Source of the DNA: Larix kaempferi
Lineage: Eukaryota; Streptophyta; Pinopsida; Pinales; Pinaceae
Assembly (NCBI GenBank): GCA_027924585.1
Contig: BSBM01000826.1
Location: 12,803,501-12,867,500 of the forward strand
Direction of reading: 5' to 3'
Length of the DNA: 64,000 nucleotides
Position numbers and translations under genes: made by a program. The notes beneath the pieces were generated by a model, which was given only the letters and a program-made list of their open reading frames with translations, was not told the origin of the DNA and ran no database searches. This document shows, in pieces, positions 32,078 to 42,900 of this stretch (position 1 is the stretch's first letter; every line of letters starts with the position of its first letter).

Positions 32078-33008
32078 TACACACTTAGTAAGACTAGAGA
32101 ACCATAGTTTATATATAAATAACATGTCCAAAATGTGGTGTCATAATACGAAACTGGAGCCCATAGCCCTCAAAAATATACATATTGATACAAAATATAG
32201 GACCCTTGAGATGTCTAATCCCTACGGGGCAGCCTAGCTGCCTCGATAGGATGAGTCTGTCCATAATAATGCACTGCGGTTGCGATATGCCACAGTAGTC
32301 GTACCTAGGTGGCTAGCACTCCTACTACATGACGTTGCATCGCCTCTAGTAGATGCTCAACCTCAGCGAGTGGAACCCTGGCGGTCATATGGGTCAGCTG
32401 GACTCGTACTATCTCGAGCATGCGCTCTGCTACAATGCCTACAACCTTTACACCCTTGTTGCGACAATGGTGTCTCAGGAAACCCTCGGGTCACACTGGC
32501 CCTTGATTTCCGAGAAAAATAGTAACTTATCAATATGTGATACCACAACCAAAAATATTTTTGCATTCATAATAATCCAAAAATACAAAAAAATTAAATA
32601 TGAAAAAAGAGTAAAACTTACCGATGTCTCTGAAAGCGGTCCCTGGTGGGAGAGCCATGTCCCTATCTCCACGGAAGTCTATCCCCTCATACAGATAGTC
32701 ATCTATGGCGATGAGCTACCTCGACCACCGATTGAAGAACTCATCTATGTATGGTGATGCCTGACGACCAGCACCTTGCCACGTCAATACCTCGACCCAC
32801 CAGGTTAGAGCCAGGTCACAGAGACTATGATGAGGGACCTCTACCCTCGGACTAAGCCCCGATACTCTCTCTCTCGAAGTTGCACAAGATGCTGCCATAA
32901 CCGAAGTTCTTTTCCTCACCACGTTTGCACTCCGTTAGCTGGGTCTTCATGGACCCCAGCAATGTTGTGCACCAGGTACCATGGGCCTCATACACTGTGT
33001 GGCATAGA
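32078..33008 (-). pseudogene. Element A antisense ORF, 3' part
   Basis: This stretch of element A, between insertions B and C, continues on the minus strand the ORF found at 42439-42900 on the other side of C. It reads HTVYEAHGTWCTTLLGSMKT, LTECKRGEEKNFGYGSILC (33000-32870), then after a frameshift LSPRVEVPHHSLCDLALTWW and ASPYIDEFFNRWSR (to about 32716). A CATCG/GTAAGT sequence near 32622 looks like a plant splice donor, so an intron may follow. Joined with the other part, it resembles the plant mobile-domain type of protein that appears as an extra ORF in Tat elements. Stops and frameshift show it is dead. Confidence 0.5.
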
Positions 33009-33013
33009 ACATC

Positions 33014-34111
33014 TGTTATAGCTTGAAATGACACCTCTCCATCTGTGACGACACTTGCTTCCCTTGGTCGCATGATGACACTTCTTGAGATCAATTTCAG
33101 TCACACAACAGGACATTTGTGGATGGAGGAGTCATTTGGGACACTAAAAATGGTTGAAATTACCTCATTCTTGACCCATTTGATGTATATGACCCTTAGG
33201 AACATTTTTCCAGACCAAACCATCTCCTAAAAATGAGCAGAAAAGCCTGTTTTTGGCCATTTTTTAACATGAGCGCAGGTACACAGGCATGATAGTAGCG
33301 TGTGTACCCTACTCTAGTGTACAATAGTAGTGCTAAAACCTTCTGAGCATGACTCCACTGTTGAAATAGTAGCGCTCAACTCCATATGTACGCTACTTTG
33401 TCTATTGTAGAGTAGAGTATACCCCTGTTTTGGTCAAAATCTCAAAATTTTGGGAAGTTAAGTTGGTTGGGGAACCTCCTACTCAGTTATAACTTCTTTT
33501 CCTATCCTTCACTGACTATATAGGGAGGGTAGAAGGGCCATGTGAGGGGACTAAGCCCAATTACAAAGTTATGCTGGAGGAATGGAGACCCTCATCCCCC
33601 TCTCTTTTGCTTTAGTTTTGGTAAACCCTAGCACAGTTGATTAGAGGCTGGGATCCTTGGAGAACAGAAGTAGGAGACCTTGAATCTAGGTTTCGTGAAG
33701 TGCCAAGATTGAAGGAAGGTATAACTTTATGTACTTGCTTTCATTCATCAATAAAAATCAAACGTTCTTTCCTTTCCAAATATGACCTATTCTTGTGTGT
33801 CTCTAATTTGATTCCTGTTTAATTATAGTTTGATGTCTTGTTATGTCATGGATATTAGTATTATATATGTAGTCAAATGTGTTTGAGAAAGGTACAAAGT
33901 TGTTTTGCAGGTTTGGGCATTGTGACACTGGATAAGCATTGAAGAACGAGGGAGGCAAAGCTAGGATCAACCTTCTGAATGAGGTGCCTACATCTCTAAA
34001 CCCTAATCTCTTCATTTATTTGTTGTACTTGCAGAATGCTTGTAAGTCTATCTTTTTCACCGTAAGTTGGTAGTTTCTCCCCTGAACTATAGGTGCATTT
34101 TCCCCACAATA
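33014..34111 (+). mobile_element. 5' LTR of element C
   Basis: 1098 bp, ending CCCCACAATA where the 3' copy has CCCCACAACA (one C-to-T change). A TATA candidate is at 33516-33523 (GACTATATAGG), about 230 bp upstream of an AATAAAA site near 33750 that could be the poly(A) signal. Confidence 0.92.
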
Positions 34112-34114
34112 GAA

Positions 34115-34132
34115 TGGCGACTCCGCTGGGGA
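34115..34132 (+). promoter_or_regulatory. Primer binding site of C, tRNA-Arg
   Basis: TGGCGACTCCGCTGGGGA, an exact complement of the plant tRNA-Arg(ACG) 3' end, three bases after the LTR. Confidence 0.93.
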
Positions 34133-36156
34133 AATCCTAACTGATTAGGGGTATCCAAGGTCATTTCTTCAGTCTTGTTTGATGGTCTATGTTCATTTTA
34201 TTGATTAGGATCAGTTAGTAGGCTCTATTTGACCCTCCTTGGCTCTTATAGACCCTTCCCAGCCCTTGCAAACCCTTGTGGACCCAAGTGTGATGGTTTT
34301 AACCCCATTTTTCCAACTTTTCCCACCTGTACGCTACTATTTGTACAACACAGTAGCTCCCATATGCTACTTTTACTTTGCATAGTAGTGCCCATCCTGC
34401 TATGGGCGCTGGTATGCCGCATACACAGTAGTGCTCACAATCTAGGTTTGAAATTTTTGAGTTTTTGGGTTGTGGACCCAAATTTGGGGGCTGTGGCTGC
34501 ATTTTTTGGGGTCCCTGATGACCCTAGGTCTGAGTTAAACCACTGTAAGTGGTCTCCCATCCTTGTATTGATCCTACATTCATGATTTGAACCTCTTTTG
34601 ATCAATTTGGGCTTGTTTGGAAAGTTTTGGGGTTTGTTGACCCAAGTTGGGGGGTTGTGGACCTGTTTGGTGTTTTGTACCCTAATTTGAGTCTGACTGA
34701 ACTTGCTTGCCCCATTTCCACTGGATTTGAAACCTCTTGAGTCTTCTTGACCCTGTTTGTATCTATTTGAGTGAAATTTCTCTTTTAGGTTGGTTTCTTA
34801 TCCTCCCTTATGCTTTTAGTTTTTCTTTTGTAGTGAAAGCTCAAGTGTTTTGGCTGTTGTTCAAGACCTTGTTTGCATTGTTTATGTGCAGACCTGACTT
34901 TACCAAACCATACTTCTTCATAGGTCATTTTCTTTGTTTGGGTCTAAAAGTAGTTTTTGTACTCTTTTCCCAATGGTTGGCATGCTTACATCAATAAGAA
35001 TTTGAAAGTCATATTTGGTAGCTTTTACTGTTTCATAAAGAGAACCTGGAAGTTTCTTTGCTTTGCTTTGATAGTAGGTTAGTTTCAGTTTTGTTTCTTA
35101 CCTTTGGAAAGCATAAAGAATTTTGATTTATCTTTTGAATAGAGTACCTTGCAAGTGGCTTAAAAGATTTTAGAGTGCTTTGCATAAAAAAGAACAAGTT
35201 TTCTTTTGCATACCTATTCGTTTGAGTAGCTGCATTCTTAGGTTTTGAGTTTAATTTTGTACATTTAGACTTTATTTTTACCGTTTTTGCATTCGAAAGA
35301 TTAAAAATTGCATTTTCACATGCATTCTAGATCAAAATTTTAAGACTTGCATTGAAAAGAAAAAGATTTGTTTGGTGGTAAATATTTCATTTTCAGTACT
35401 CTATCTCTATTATAACCACTCTCACACACCCACTACCTTTTTGAGTAAGCAAGTAACCTTTAAAATGAACCCTAATAAAATGTACTAGTAACATTTTCTT
35501 TTCTAGGTTACACTACACCAACTAGTCTTGGTTAGGATCTTGGGTTTAAAACACCTTAAACCACCCAAGATCACACATTACGCAAAAATTGTAGTCTGAC
35601 TATCACAGGTAAACCCACTTCATTCAAAGCTTGCCTGGGATCTATGCAATAGGTCTTGTGAGATCAGATTGTTGGGAATACTCCTCCTACTTTCTGTTTT
35701 GAGCATATACCAGGATTGGATTGCATTTGGGGACTTTTTTGAGTTTCGGGCTCAGTTACCCTGCCCATGCCTTCTGATTCGACCAGTGACTGTTCCCCCA
35801 GGAGTTTTCGGTGTTGTGGTATCCTTAGTATCTGAACATAGGTTCATACACAGGTGACAACGGAGGGTATATCTGCTGTACCTAGGAAAGATTTGGGAGG
35901 AAATCCCTTGCAGGTCTTTGGGAGGGAGGTTGGGTGATTCTAGCGCTTGCACCCTTAGTCATTGTATTGTGGACCCCGGGTAACTGTTCTTCATCCTTCG
36001 TTGATCTGTTCTGGGCCCTCATCATCCCAGACTCTTCTCCAGAAGGCATCTGTTTTCCTGGTTTGATTTACCTAGGACCTTTTTTAGTGGTGTGCTCTTT
36101 GTGCTACTTGTCTTAGTTTTCCTTAGAGAACTTCTTTCTCATTTGAGCAGGAAACT
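34133..36156 (+). other. Leader of element C
   Basis: About 2 kb without credible coding sequence, T-rich at 34700-35400. The CACCAACTAGTC block at 35516 matches the A leader. Short frames here (for example 34229-34585) have no recognisable features. Confidence 0.6.
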
Positions 36157-37710
36157 ATGTCTAGCATTCCGGCGAGAGCCAATCAAGGTACCCCTGTTTC
36201 GGGGGATCTTTGTGCTTTTCCATTCATTGGAAACATTGGTACTCCCTTAATGGCTACTTTCAATCTTCCTGGATTCACCATAGGGCTTCCGGTTTGGTTG
36301 TTTTCCACTCCGAATGCCTTGCATGCTCCTGACGCTTCTTTTGTGAGCACCTCAAGTCAAGAGCATCAGAACCCTGTGCCTCCTTTGCCAGTAACATCTT
36401 CTCCTCCTTCTACCTCATGTGGCGAAGGTAGAAATACTAGTAGCCAACAGTCTAAAAGGAATAGACGGAGGAAGAATAGGAAGAAGATGCCAAAACAAGG
36501 GGGCAGCAACCCAGCCTCTACAAGTCATGCTGGGGGCAAGCACCCTTCCTCTGTAAGTCATGAAGGGGGCATCTACCCAACCTCTGGAGGTCATGCTGGG
36601 AGAAAACTTTTAGTCACTGAAAATCATACTGAAAGTTTGTCTTCAATGACTGTCAGTCATGTTGAGGACACGTCATTGATCACTGCTAGTCATATTAATG
36701 ACAAGTCACCAGTTCCTGTGAGTCATACTGGAGACTCCAGATCAGCCGCTGCAAGTCATGCTGAGGAAGTTGACAATGTCGACAAACCAAACAAACAGAA
36801 GCTTAAGTTCCCTTGTAAGTTTTGCGAGGGAGATCACCTTACTTACTAGTTCCTTGTACTTCCAGAAGTGCAAAAAGTGTGGTCCTTAGTTCAAAAGTTT
36901 GATGCTTCTGAGCAACCAGCCTCTGTGAGTCATGCTGGGGGCAAGCTGTTAGCCAATGCTAGTCATGCTGAGAGTACTAACGTTGTAAAGGATTTTAAAC
37001 CTATAGGATGGAAACTAAAGTTCCCTTGTAAACTTTGTAAGGGATATCACCTTACTCACCGATTCCCTGCCATTCCAGAGGCACGAAGAGTGTGGTCCAT
37101 GTCTAAAGGAACCTCTGTTCCCGAGTTGTCTATAGATTCCCTGTAGTCAGATCAACCTTTGGTTGATAAAGTGGTTGAACCAATGCAATCTTTGGTTGAC
37201 CCCACTCTTCCTTCGGAGAGTGAAGTGATCGAATTGATGCAATCTTCGACCGATCCCATCAGTCCTTCGAAGATTGATGCAACTACTGCTGAAGTCTTCT
37301 GCATTACCAATTTGGATATTCTTGAAAAAGGGGGCACTTCATCTATGCCATGTGAACCCCTACCAAGCCCTAGGATTGTTTCCTTTGATTGGAATAATCT
37401 AGCCAAGCCTCGTCTTCCTTCTTTGACACCTTTCCAGATAAAGGTTGATATCGGGAACCATATGGTTGATCGATGCATTATTGATGAAGGTGCTTCTGTT
37501 AGTATCTTATCCGCTTATGCTTGGAGAGATTTGGGTTTCCCTAATGTTATTCCAGCTGTTAATTGGCCATTGACCTTCGATAGAAGACCTAGCGAACTGA
37601 TCGGATTCCTCCGTCAGGCACCTGTTACCTTGGGTGGAAAAATAGTCTTAGTTGATTTTATGGTTCTAAAGGACCTTGTGGACTTTGATATGATCCTTGG
37701 GCGTGATTAA
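36157..37710 (+). pseudogene. gag: Element C gag tail and protease
   Basis: An ATG at 36157 opens a frame with a Pro/Ser-rich N-terminus, a Lys/Arg cluster (RNRRRKNRKK), then about eight degenerate copies of a Ser-His-Ala-Gly-Gly motif. A nucleocapsid-like sequence KLKFPCKFCEGDHLTY ends at a TAG (36847), and a second copy KLKFPCKLCKGYHLTHRFP follows after another SHAGG pair, so the knuckle unit is duplicated. After a stop at 37144 the protease is at about 37440-37710: CIIDEGASVSILSAYAW and MILGRD, with Asp-Glu-Gly at the active site. No capsid (Retrotrans_gag) domain is visible, so it could not build particles by itself. Confidence 0.72.
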
Positions 37711-37719
37711 ATTTATGCT

Positions 37720-38487
37720 ATGCATGCTGTGGTGTCTAAGCTTTTTCGTGTGATGCATTTCCCTCATAATGAAAACATTGTCACCATTAACCTGCTTGCA
37801 TTCGTTGATCCTCCTTATTACCCAACTGTAGACCAGTCTGATCCCTCGTCATTAGGAACTACTATGTCACATGGGCCTTATGTAGCATATTGTTCCTTGA
37901 GTTCAACTGCTACTGAGAAGAAGTCTCTGAGTTCATGCTTACCTTCTCGGGACTTGGTCCCAGCTTTTGACCAAGTGACACCTCCATCTGAATGTTTAGA
38001 TATGAGTTCTATCTGGGATGATATACTTCCTTCCAATGAAGTTTTCCTGGAGTCCATAGTACAATATGCCATTCATTTGGATGTTGATCCAGTCGCAGTT
38101 ATGTCCAGCACCGGTTTGACCTTAAAGTCTGAACTTCCTACTGTTGAGTCTTTGGACTCTCCTATAGATCCTCAAATCGGTGTTCCTGCTGAGTTTGATT
38201 CTGCTTCTAGAATTTTCAACTCCCGTGATGATGAATTTGTTTCTGCAGATTCCATCATGTCCTTCAACTTTGATCTTCATCCTGAAGTTGATCTTGTTGA
38301 TTGTAAGTCCTCAGGCTTGGGTACCATAGAGTCTTCATTTGAAAACTCTACCTTGTTTATGCCTGTTGTTGATAATAGTGAAGTTGAAAGTATTTCTACC
38401 ACAGTGACTTGTATCGGGTCTTTCTTTACATATGTTTTAGATATGATCCTGGTACTAATGTTTCTTGGAGACAGGATTCTTAGCTAG
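37720..38487 (+). CDS. Element C open frame after protease, unknown
   Basis: 255 codons starting just after the protease stop. The start (VVSKLFRVMHFPHNENIVTI) corresponds to the protease-linker of element A (CVFRIIRFPHAGKIVT), so it is the continuation of gag-pro past one stop. The rest is acidic and Ser/Pro/Asp-rich (repeated ...SDPS..., ...VDPV...) without a known domain. It ends where RT would be expected; no RT motif follows. I do not assign a function. Confidence 0.45.
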   Translation: MHAVVSKLFRVMHFPHNENIVTINLLAFVDPPYYPTVDQSDPSSLGTTMSHGPYVAYCSLSSTATEKKSLSSCLPSRDLVPAFDQVTPPSECLDMSSIWDDILPSNEVFLESIVQYAIHLDVDPVAVMSSTGLTLKSELPTVESLDSPIDPQIGVPAEFDSASRIFNSRDDEFVSADSIMSFNFDLHPEVDLVDCKSSGLGTIESSFENSTLFMPVVDNSEVESISTTVTCIGSFFTYVLDMILVLMFLGDRILS

Positions 38488-39137
38488 ATGTATACTTGCT
38501 TACTGGTCCTTTTCGACACCTTGTGCGACCATGTCAGGTATATTCGGAACCTTGCATATAGGTTTAGGCTTCCCCACTGTTATGTTGCATTTGAACCTTT
38601 TGCCATCCGAATTCGCCATAGGGTCGAACCTATTGGATATTGGTGTGTTAGCCATCTCTTTATGCATCGTGCACCAGTCCGACAGTAGAGCCTACCTAAC
38701 ATGGGTCACCCTATTCAACACCCTTGTGCCATTCTGGTGCCCATGCTAAGTTTTTCTCATAGACTCGGGAGCTTTTTTAGATTTACCATGACTTTGAGAA
38801 GAAGCCTCATATCTTTCTTCCTCATATATTTATGGCCATCCCTGATAAGGCTCCCATCTTTGTGTTCAAATTGCATATGCATCTGTTATGATCCCGCTTG
38901 CGCTAATGAGCTTGAAGCTGGCTTCCACGCTTTTAGCCCATTGTATAAGCCTCCATCTCTGATCTCATTTCTGCTAAGCCCTGTATCATTTTACCTTCGC
39001 AATTTGACACCTTTTACCCGGAGGAGACACACCCTGAGTGTCCTTATATTGCTCATGTTCCTTGCATTAGGCATAGCTTTGTTCCGTGTGCTTGGAGCTA
39101 GTTTTGCATGTCCCTGACACTCGTTTCCTCCCATTTC

Positions 39138-39400
39138 GAGCATTCTTCTTTTACTTCGAGCTCATTAAAAATAGTAAGTAGGTTACGAGCATTCTTCTTC
39201 CTTCACTTCGAGCTCGTTAGAAACAATAAGTAGGTTACGAGCATTCTTCTGCCTTCACTTCGAGCTCGTTAAAAACAGTAAGTAGGTTATGAGCAGTCTT
39301 CCACCTTTCCTTTGAGCTCATTAAAAACAGTAAGGAAGTTATGAGCATTTTCCTATCTCCTCTGAGCTCATTAAAAATAGTAAGGAGGTCATGAGTTTAC
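39138..39400 (+). repeat. About 52-bp tandem repeats, five units
   Basis: Units start at 39138, 39187, 39239, 39291 and 39343 with GAGCATTCTTCTT-like sequence, followed by TTCGAGCTC(A/G)TTAAAAA and CAGTAAGTAGGTTA. They become more diverged to the right. Confidence 0.85.
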
Positions 39401-39689
39401 TTTTCCGGACTCGTTAAACCTTTACGGAAAAGATCCCTATGGAGTTCTTTTAAGCCCTTTTCAGACTCAAATAGGAAAAGTTTGCTGAGCATAGTTGTCT
39501 TTTCGGGCTCATTAAAATAACTGAACCGACGTCCACTTAGGTATAGAATTACCCTTTTTCCGGGCCTTGGTGGATAATTTACGGAAAACGTATACTCTAG
39601 GTATACTTTGGTATGCGCTAGAAGAGTTCTTCTTCCATTATTTTACACTTTTTCGGGGAAGGAGACTAACTTTACGAAAAAGGACCTTT

Positions 39690-40060
39690 GGAGTCGTCTT
39701 TAGGGTTTTCAGACTCTCGAAATGTGAAAACACCAAGCGAGCATTTACCTACTCGGGCTCGATGTGAAATCCACGAGATGGTTAATAGAGGACTGTTTAA
39801 GTTTTTCAACTCTATAAACAAGAAAACACTGCCGAGCACAGACCAATCCCGGCTCGATATAAAATCCACGGATAGGTGTATAGAGGACTATTTAAGTTTT
39901 TCAACTCTATAAGCAAGAAAACACCACCGAGCACAGACCAATCTGAGCTTGATATAAAATCCATGGATAGGTGTATGGAGTTTTCTTCTAGGTTTTTCAG
40001 ACTCCTTAAATATGAAAATACCGTTGAACATGCTTTAGTTCTTTGTCAAGCTCGTTAAAA
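39690..40060 (+). repeat. 95-bp tandem repeats shared with element D
   Basis: Cores CAAGAAAACAC at 39819 and 39914 (period 95), with related units before and after; each has GGCTCGAT, AAATCCACGGAT and GTTTTTCAACTC parts. The same units occur at 5330-5640 in D. Confidence 0.8.
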
Positions 40061-41310
40061 AATGAAAAAGGAAAGGGAAGGGAAGAATGTCAAAATATCT
40101 TTCAATATGATGGCAGCAAGTCAACTATCTCCTTGAACAAAGCACCTGTTTTGAGTCTATCAAACAAGTTGGGTTCTAGTGTTGGCCTTAGGGTAAACTT
40201 GATTTCAGATTTCTTACTCCTCCGTTTGGTTAGTCTTCCAATCATATGGAGAATCTGTTAATGTCTCCTACATTGCAGACTTGCATCGTGGTCCCTTTGT
40301 GTTCAAAGCTGCCTAAGTCCCTCTTGTGTCGTTCTCACTGTTCAAGGATACAACCTGTGTCGGCCATTCTGCAGTTGCCTTGACCTCATGTGTCGGCCAT
40401 TACTTAGTGTCAGTATGTTTCATCATGTGTTTAGTCCTACTCCAAATCAGTTCATACCTGTTTGAGTGTCCCTCGTGTTGGATGATGGAGGATGCATTAA
40501 GGCATCCCTTCCAACAGACTTCTTCCCATCGACTTCAACTCATTGTACTCTGGGAATGAAGTTTAGAGTTTCGGTTAGTACCTTGGGGATTGCAGTCATT
40601 AGTGGCAGTTTCCCTCGCTATTGGATAGATGGGAATACATCAATGTCTCCTATCCGATGGATTCTTCAAGTGTTAGATGGCAAGACCATCTATTTGCACT
40701 TGTTTGAATGTAATAGGTACATTGGGTTCCATTTTCATTATTGGTGGACACCCTCGCGTTTGTTAACGGTATACATCAATGACCGGTAATCAAACGATAC
40801 CTCCCATGTTCGACAACAACTCATTTATTCGCATGTATAGGTTTGTACCTTGGTTTTTTTTGGATGAAGACCTTGGGATCCTCGATAACATCACCTCATT
40901 TATGTTATCGCCCAAGTTGCGCAAGACTGAGCCACATTTTTTTGGGCTCTTAATGAGACATAGATCCAGCTTGTTCTATATGGCTATGTTCTCCAGTTTT
41001 GACATAGATCCACCTTGTATTTATGTGGCTATGTTTATACTTATGTTCCTCATGGATCCACGCTTGTATTTTAGTGGCCATGATATATGCATCAGTATTT
41101 GGATCGTTATTGTATCCTCTTGGAGGTCATGTTCCACCATTTGAACATGGACAGTTACCCCAAGGATAAGTTTGTCTGATATTGCCTTTGCTTTCAGGTA
41201 CTTCATTTGAGCCTATGATTCTTGGTTTCTCCGTTCCTCCATGATTCAACTCTTTGTTATTTATAATGTATTTCGGCCATCGTTTCCCGCACTCCCTCTG
41301 ACCTCATACA

Positions 41311-41322
41311 TTAGGGGGCATC
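41311..41322 (+). promoter_or_regulatory. Polypurine tract of element C
   Basis: TTAGGGGGCATC next to the 3' LTR, identical to those of A (49711-49722) and D (6955-6966). Confidence 0.85.
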
Positions 41323-42419
41323 TGTTATAGCTTGAAATGACACCTCTCCGTCCGTGACAACACTTGCTTCCCTTAGTTGCATGATGACACTTCTTAAGAT
41401 CAAGTTCAGTCACACAACAGGACATTTGTGGATGGAGGAGTCATTTGGGACACTAAAAATGGTTGAAATTACCTCATTCTTGACCCATTTGATGTATATG
41501 ACCCTTAGGAACATTTTTCCAGACCAAACCATCTCCTGAAATGAGCAGAAAAGCCTGTTTTTGGCCATTTTTTAACATGAGCGCTGGTACACAGGCATGA
41601 TAGTAGCGTGTGTACTCTACTCTAGTGTACAATAGTAGCGCTCAAACCTTCTGAGCGCGACTCCACTATTGAAATATTAGCGCTCAACTCCATATGTATG
41701 CTACTTTGTCTATTGTAGAGTAGAGTATATCCCTGTTTTGGTCAAAATCTCAAAATTTTGGGTAGTTAAGTTGGTTGGGGAACCTCCTACTCAGTTATAA
41801 CTTCTTTTCCTATCCTTCACTGACTATATAAGGAGGGTAGAAGGGTCATGTGAGGGGACTAAGCCCAATTACAAAGTTATGCTGGAGGAATGGAGACCCT
41901 CATCCCCCTCTCTTGTGCTTCAGTTTTGGTAAACCCTAGCACAGTTGATTAGAGGCTGGGATCCTTGGAGAACAGAAGCAGGAGACCTTGAATCTAGGTT
42001 TCGTGAAGTGCCAAGATTGAAGGAAGGTATAACTTTATGCACTTGCTTTCATTCATCAATAAAGATCAGAAATTCTTTCCTTTCCAAATATGACCTATTC
42101 TTGTGTGTCTCTGATTTGATTACTGTTTAATTATTGTTTGATGTCTTGTTATGTCATGGATATTAGTCTTATATATGTAGTCAAATGTGTTTGAGAAAGT
42201 TATCAAGTTGTTTTGCAGGTCTGGGCATTGCGACACTGGATAAGCATTGAAGAGTGAGGGAGGCAAAGCTAGGATCAACCTTCTGAATGAGGTGCCTACA
42301 TCTCTAAACCCTAATCTCTTCATTTATTTGTTGTACTTGCAGAATGCTTGTAAGTCTATCTTTATCACCGTAGGTTGGTAGTTTCTCCCCTGAACTATAG
42401 GTGCATTTTCCCCACAACA
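41323..42419 (+). mobile_element. 3' LTR of element C
   Basis: 1097 bp, TGTTATAGCTTG to CCCCACAACA, followed by the ACATC duplication. Divergence from the 5' copy is a few percent, concentrated in the first 100 bp. Confidence 0.92.
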
Positions 42420-42438
42420 ACATCACCGAGCGTGAATC

Positions 42439-42900
42439 CTAGTGTAATGCTGCAAAACCTGTGATCCTGACGAGGGTAGCCACTATGGTCTTCATGCTCA
42501 GATCCACTATCTTTCCAATAGGTACTTGGCTCCCCACCTTCCGAGTGTAGAGAAGAAAATACTGCTCTATATAATCTGCAATGGTGATCCCTCCCCCGAT
42601 AGTGCGAGAGTGAAGACTCACCACCTCCCCTCTACGGGACAACCCAATGATGAAGTAAATGTCATCCACCTCCAAGGAGAGTCTCTGACCATCCATGTTG
42701 AAATTATGAGCGTCCACGTCCCAATAATCTATCAAGCGCCGGAGTAATTGGTTTTGGGCCCTCAAACCCCCAATACTCCAAAACTTGCAAAGCCCACATG
42801 CTTGTAATGCTTGTTGTGCGGGAAAATTTTGGCGGACTTGTTCATCCACCACGTCATGCTCTCTTTCCCTCCATTCCAGAACCATCCTGGAGGAAAACAA
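42439..42900 (-). pseudogene. Element A antisense ORF, plant mobile-domain-like part
   Basis: 153 open codons opposite to the A gag-pol direction. The key stretch LIDYWDVDAHNFNMDGQRLS followed by LEVDDIYFIIGLSRRGE fits the plant mobile-domain style: Trp, His-Phe, Gly, a Leu-Glu-x-Asp-Asp-x-Tyr core, then Gly-Leu-x-Arg-Arg-Gly-Glu. The frame starts right after TTTTCCTCCAG (minus strand), which could be a splice acceptor, with a possible donor CAG/GTACAG near 42947; that intron would be only about 61 bp. Before C was inserted, the ORF continued into 33008-32078. Extra antisense ORFs of this kind are known from several Tat-group elements; their job is unknown. Confidence 0.55.

Larger units (their letters stand above)
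38490..41310 (+). other. 3' untranslated region of element C
   Basis: No RT, RNase H or integrase motifs in any frame. Parts match the 3' region of A (43500-44200 and 48700-49700) and of D (5100-6950) in order. It contains two tandem arrays given separately. Short open frames here are not conserved as proteins between the three elements. Confidence 0.65.
33014..42419 (+). mobile_element. Element C: pol-less Tat-like LTR retrotransposon inside A
   Basis: 9406 bp with LTRs of 1098 and 1097 bp and a 5-bp duplication ACATC (33009-33013 and 42420-42424). It has a perfect tRNA-Arg primer site, a 2-kb leader, a gag tail with zinc-knuckle motifs and a protease, then about 3.6 kb with no RT, RNase H or integrase, tandem repeats, and a polypurine tract identical to that of A. 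LTRs begin TGTTATAG as in A and D. It is a deletion-type, probably helper-dependent relative of A. Confidence 0.92.

Noticed and set aside
32280-32757. Plus frames of 80 and 134 aa between B and C
   Set aside because: They lie opposite the antisense mobile-domain ORF and show no conserved motif.
34229-34997. Short frames in the C leader (118 and 86 aa)
   Set aside because: Hydrophobic T-rich translation without conservation in the A leader; leader position speaks against coding.
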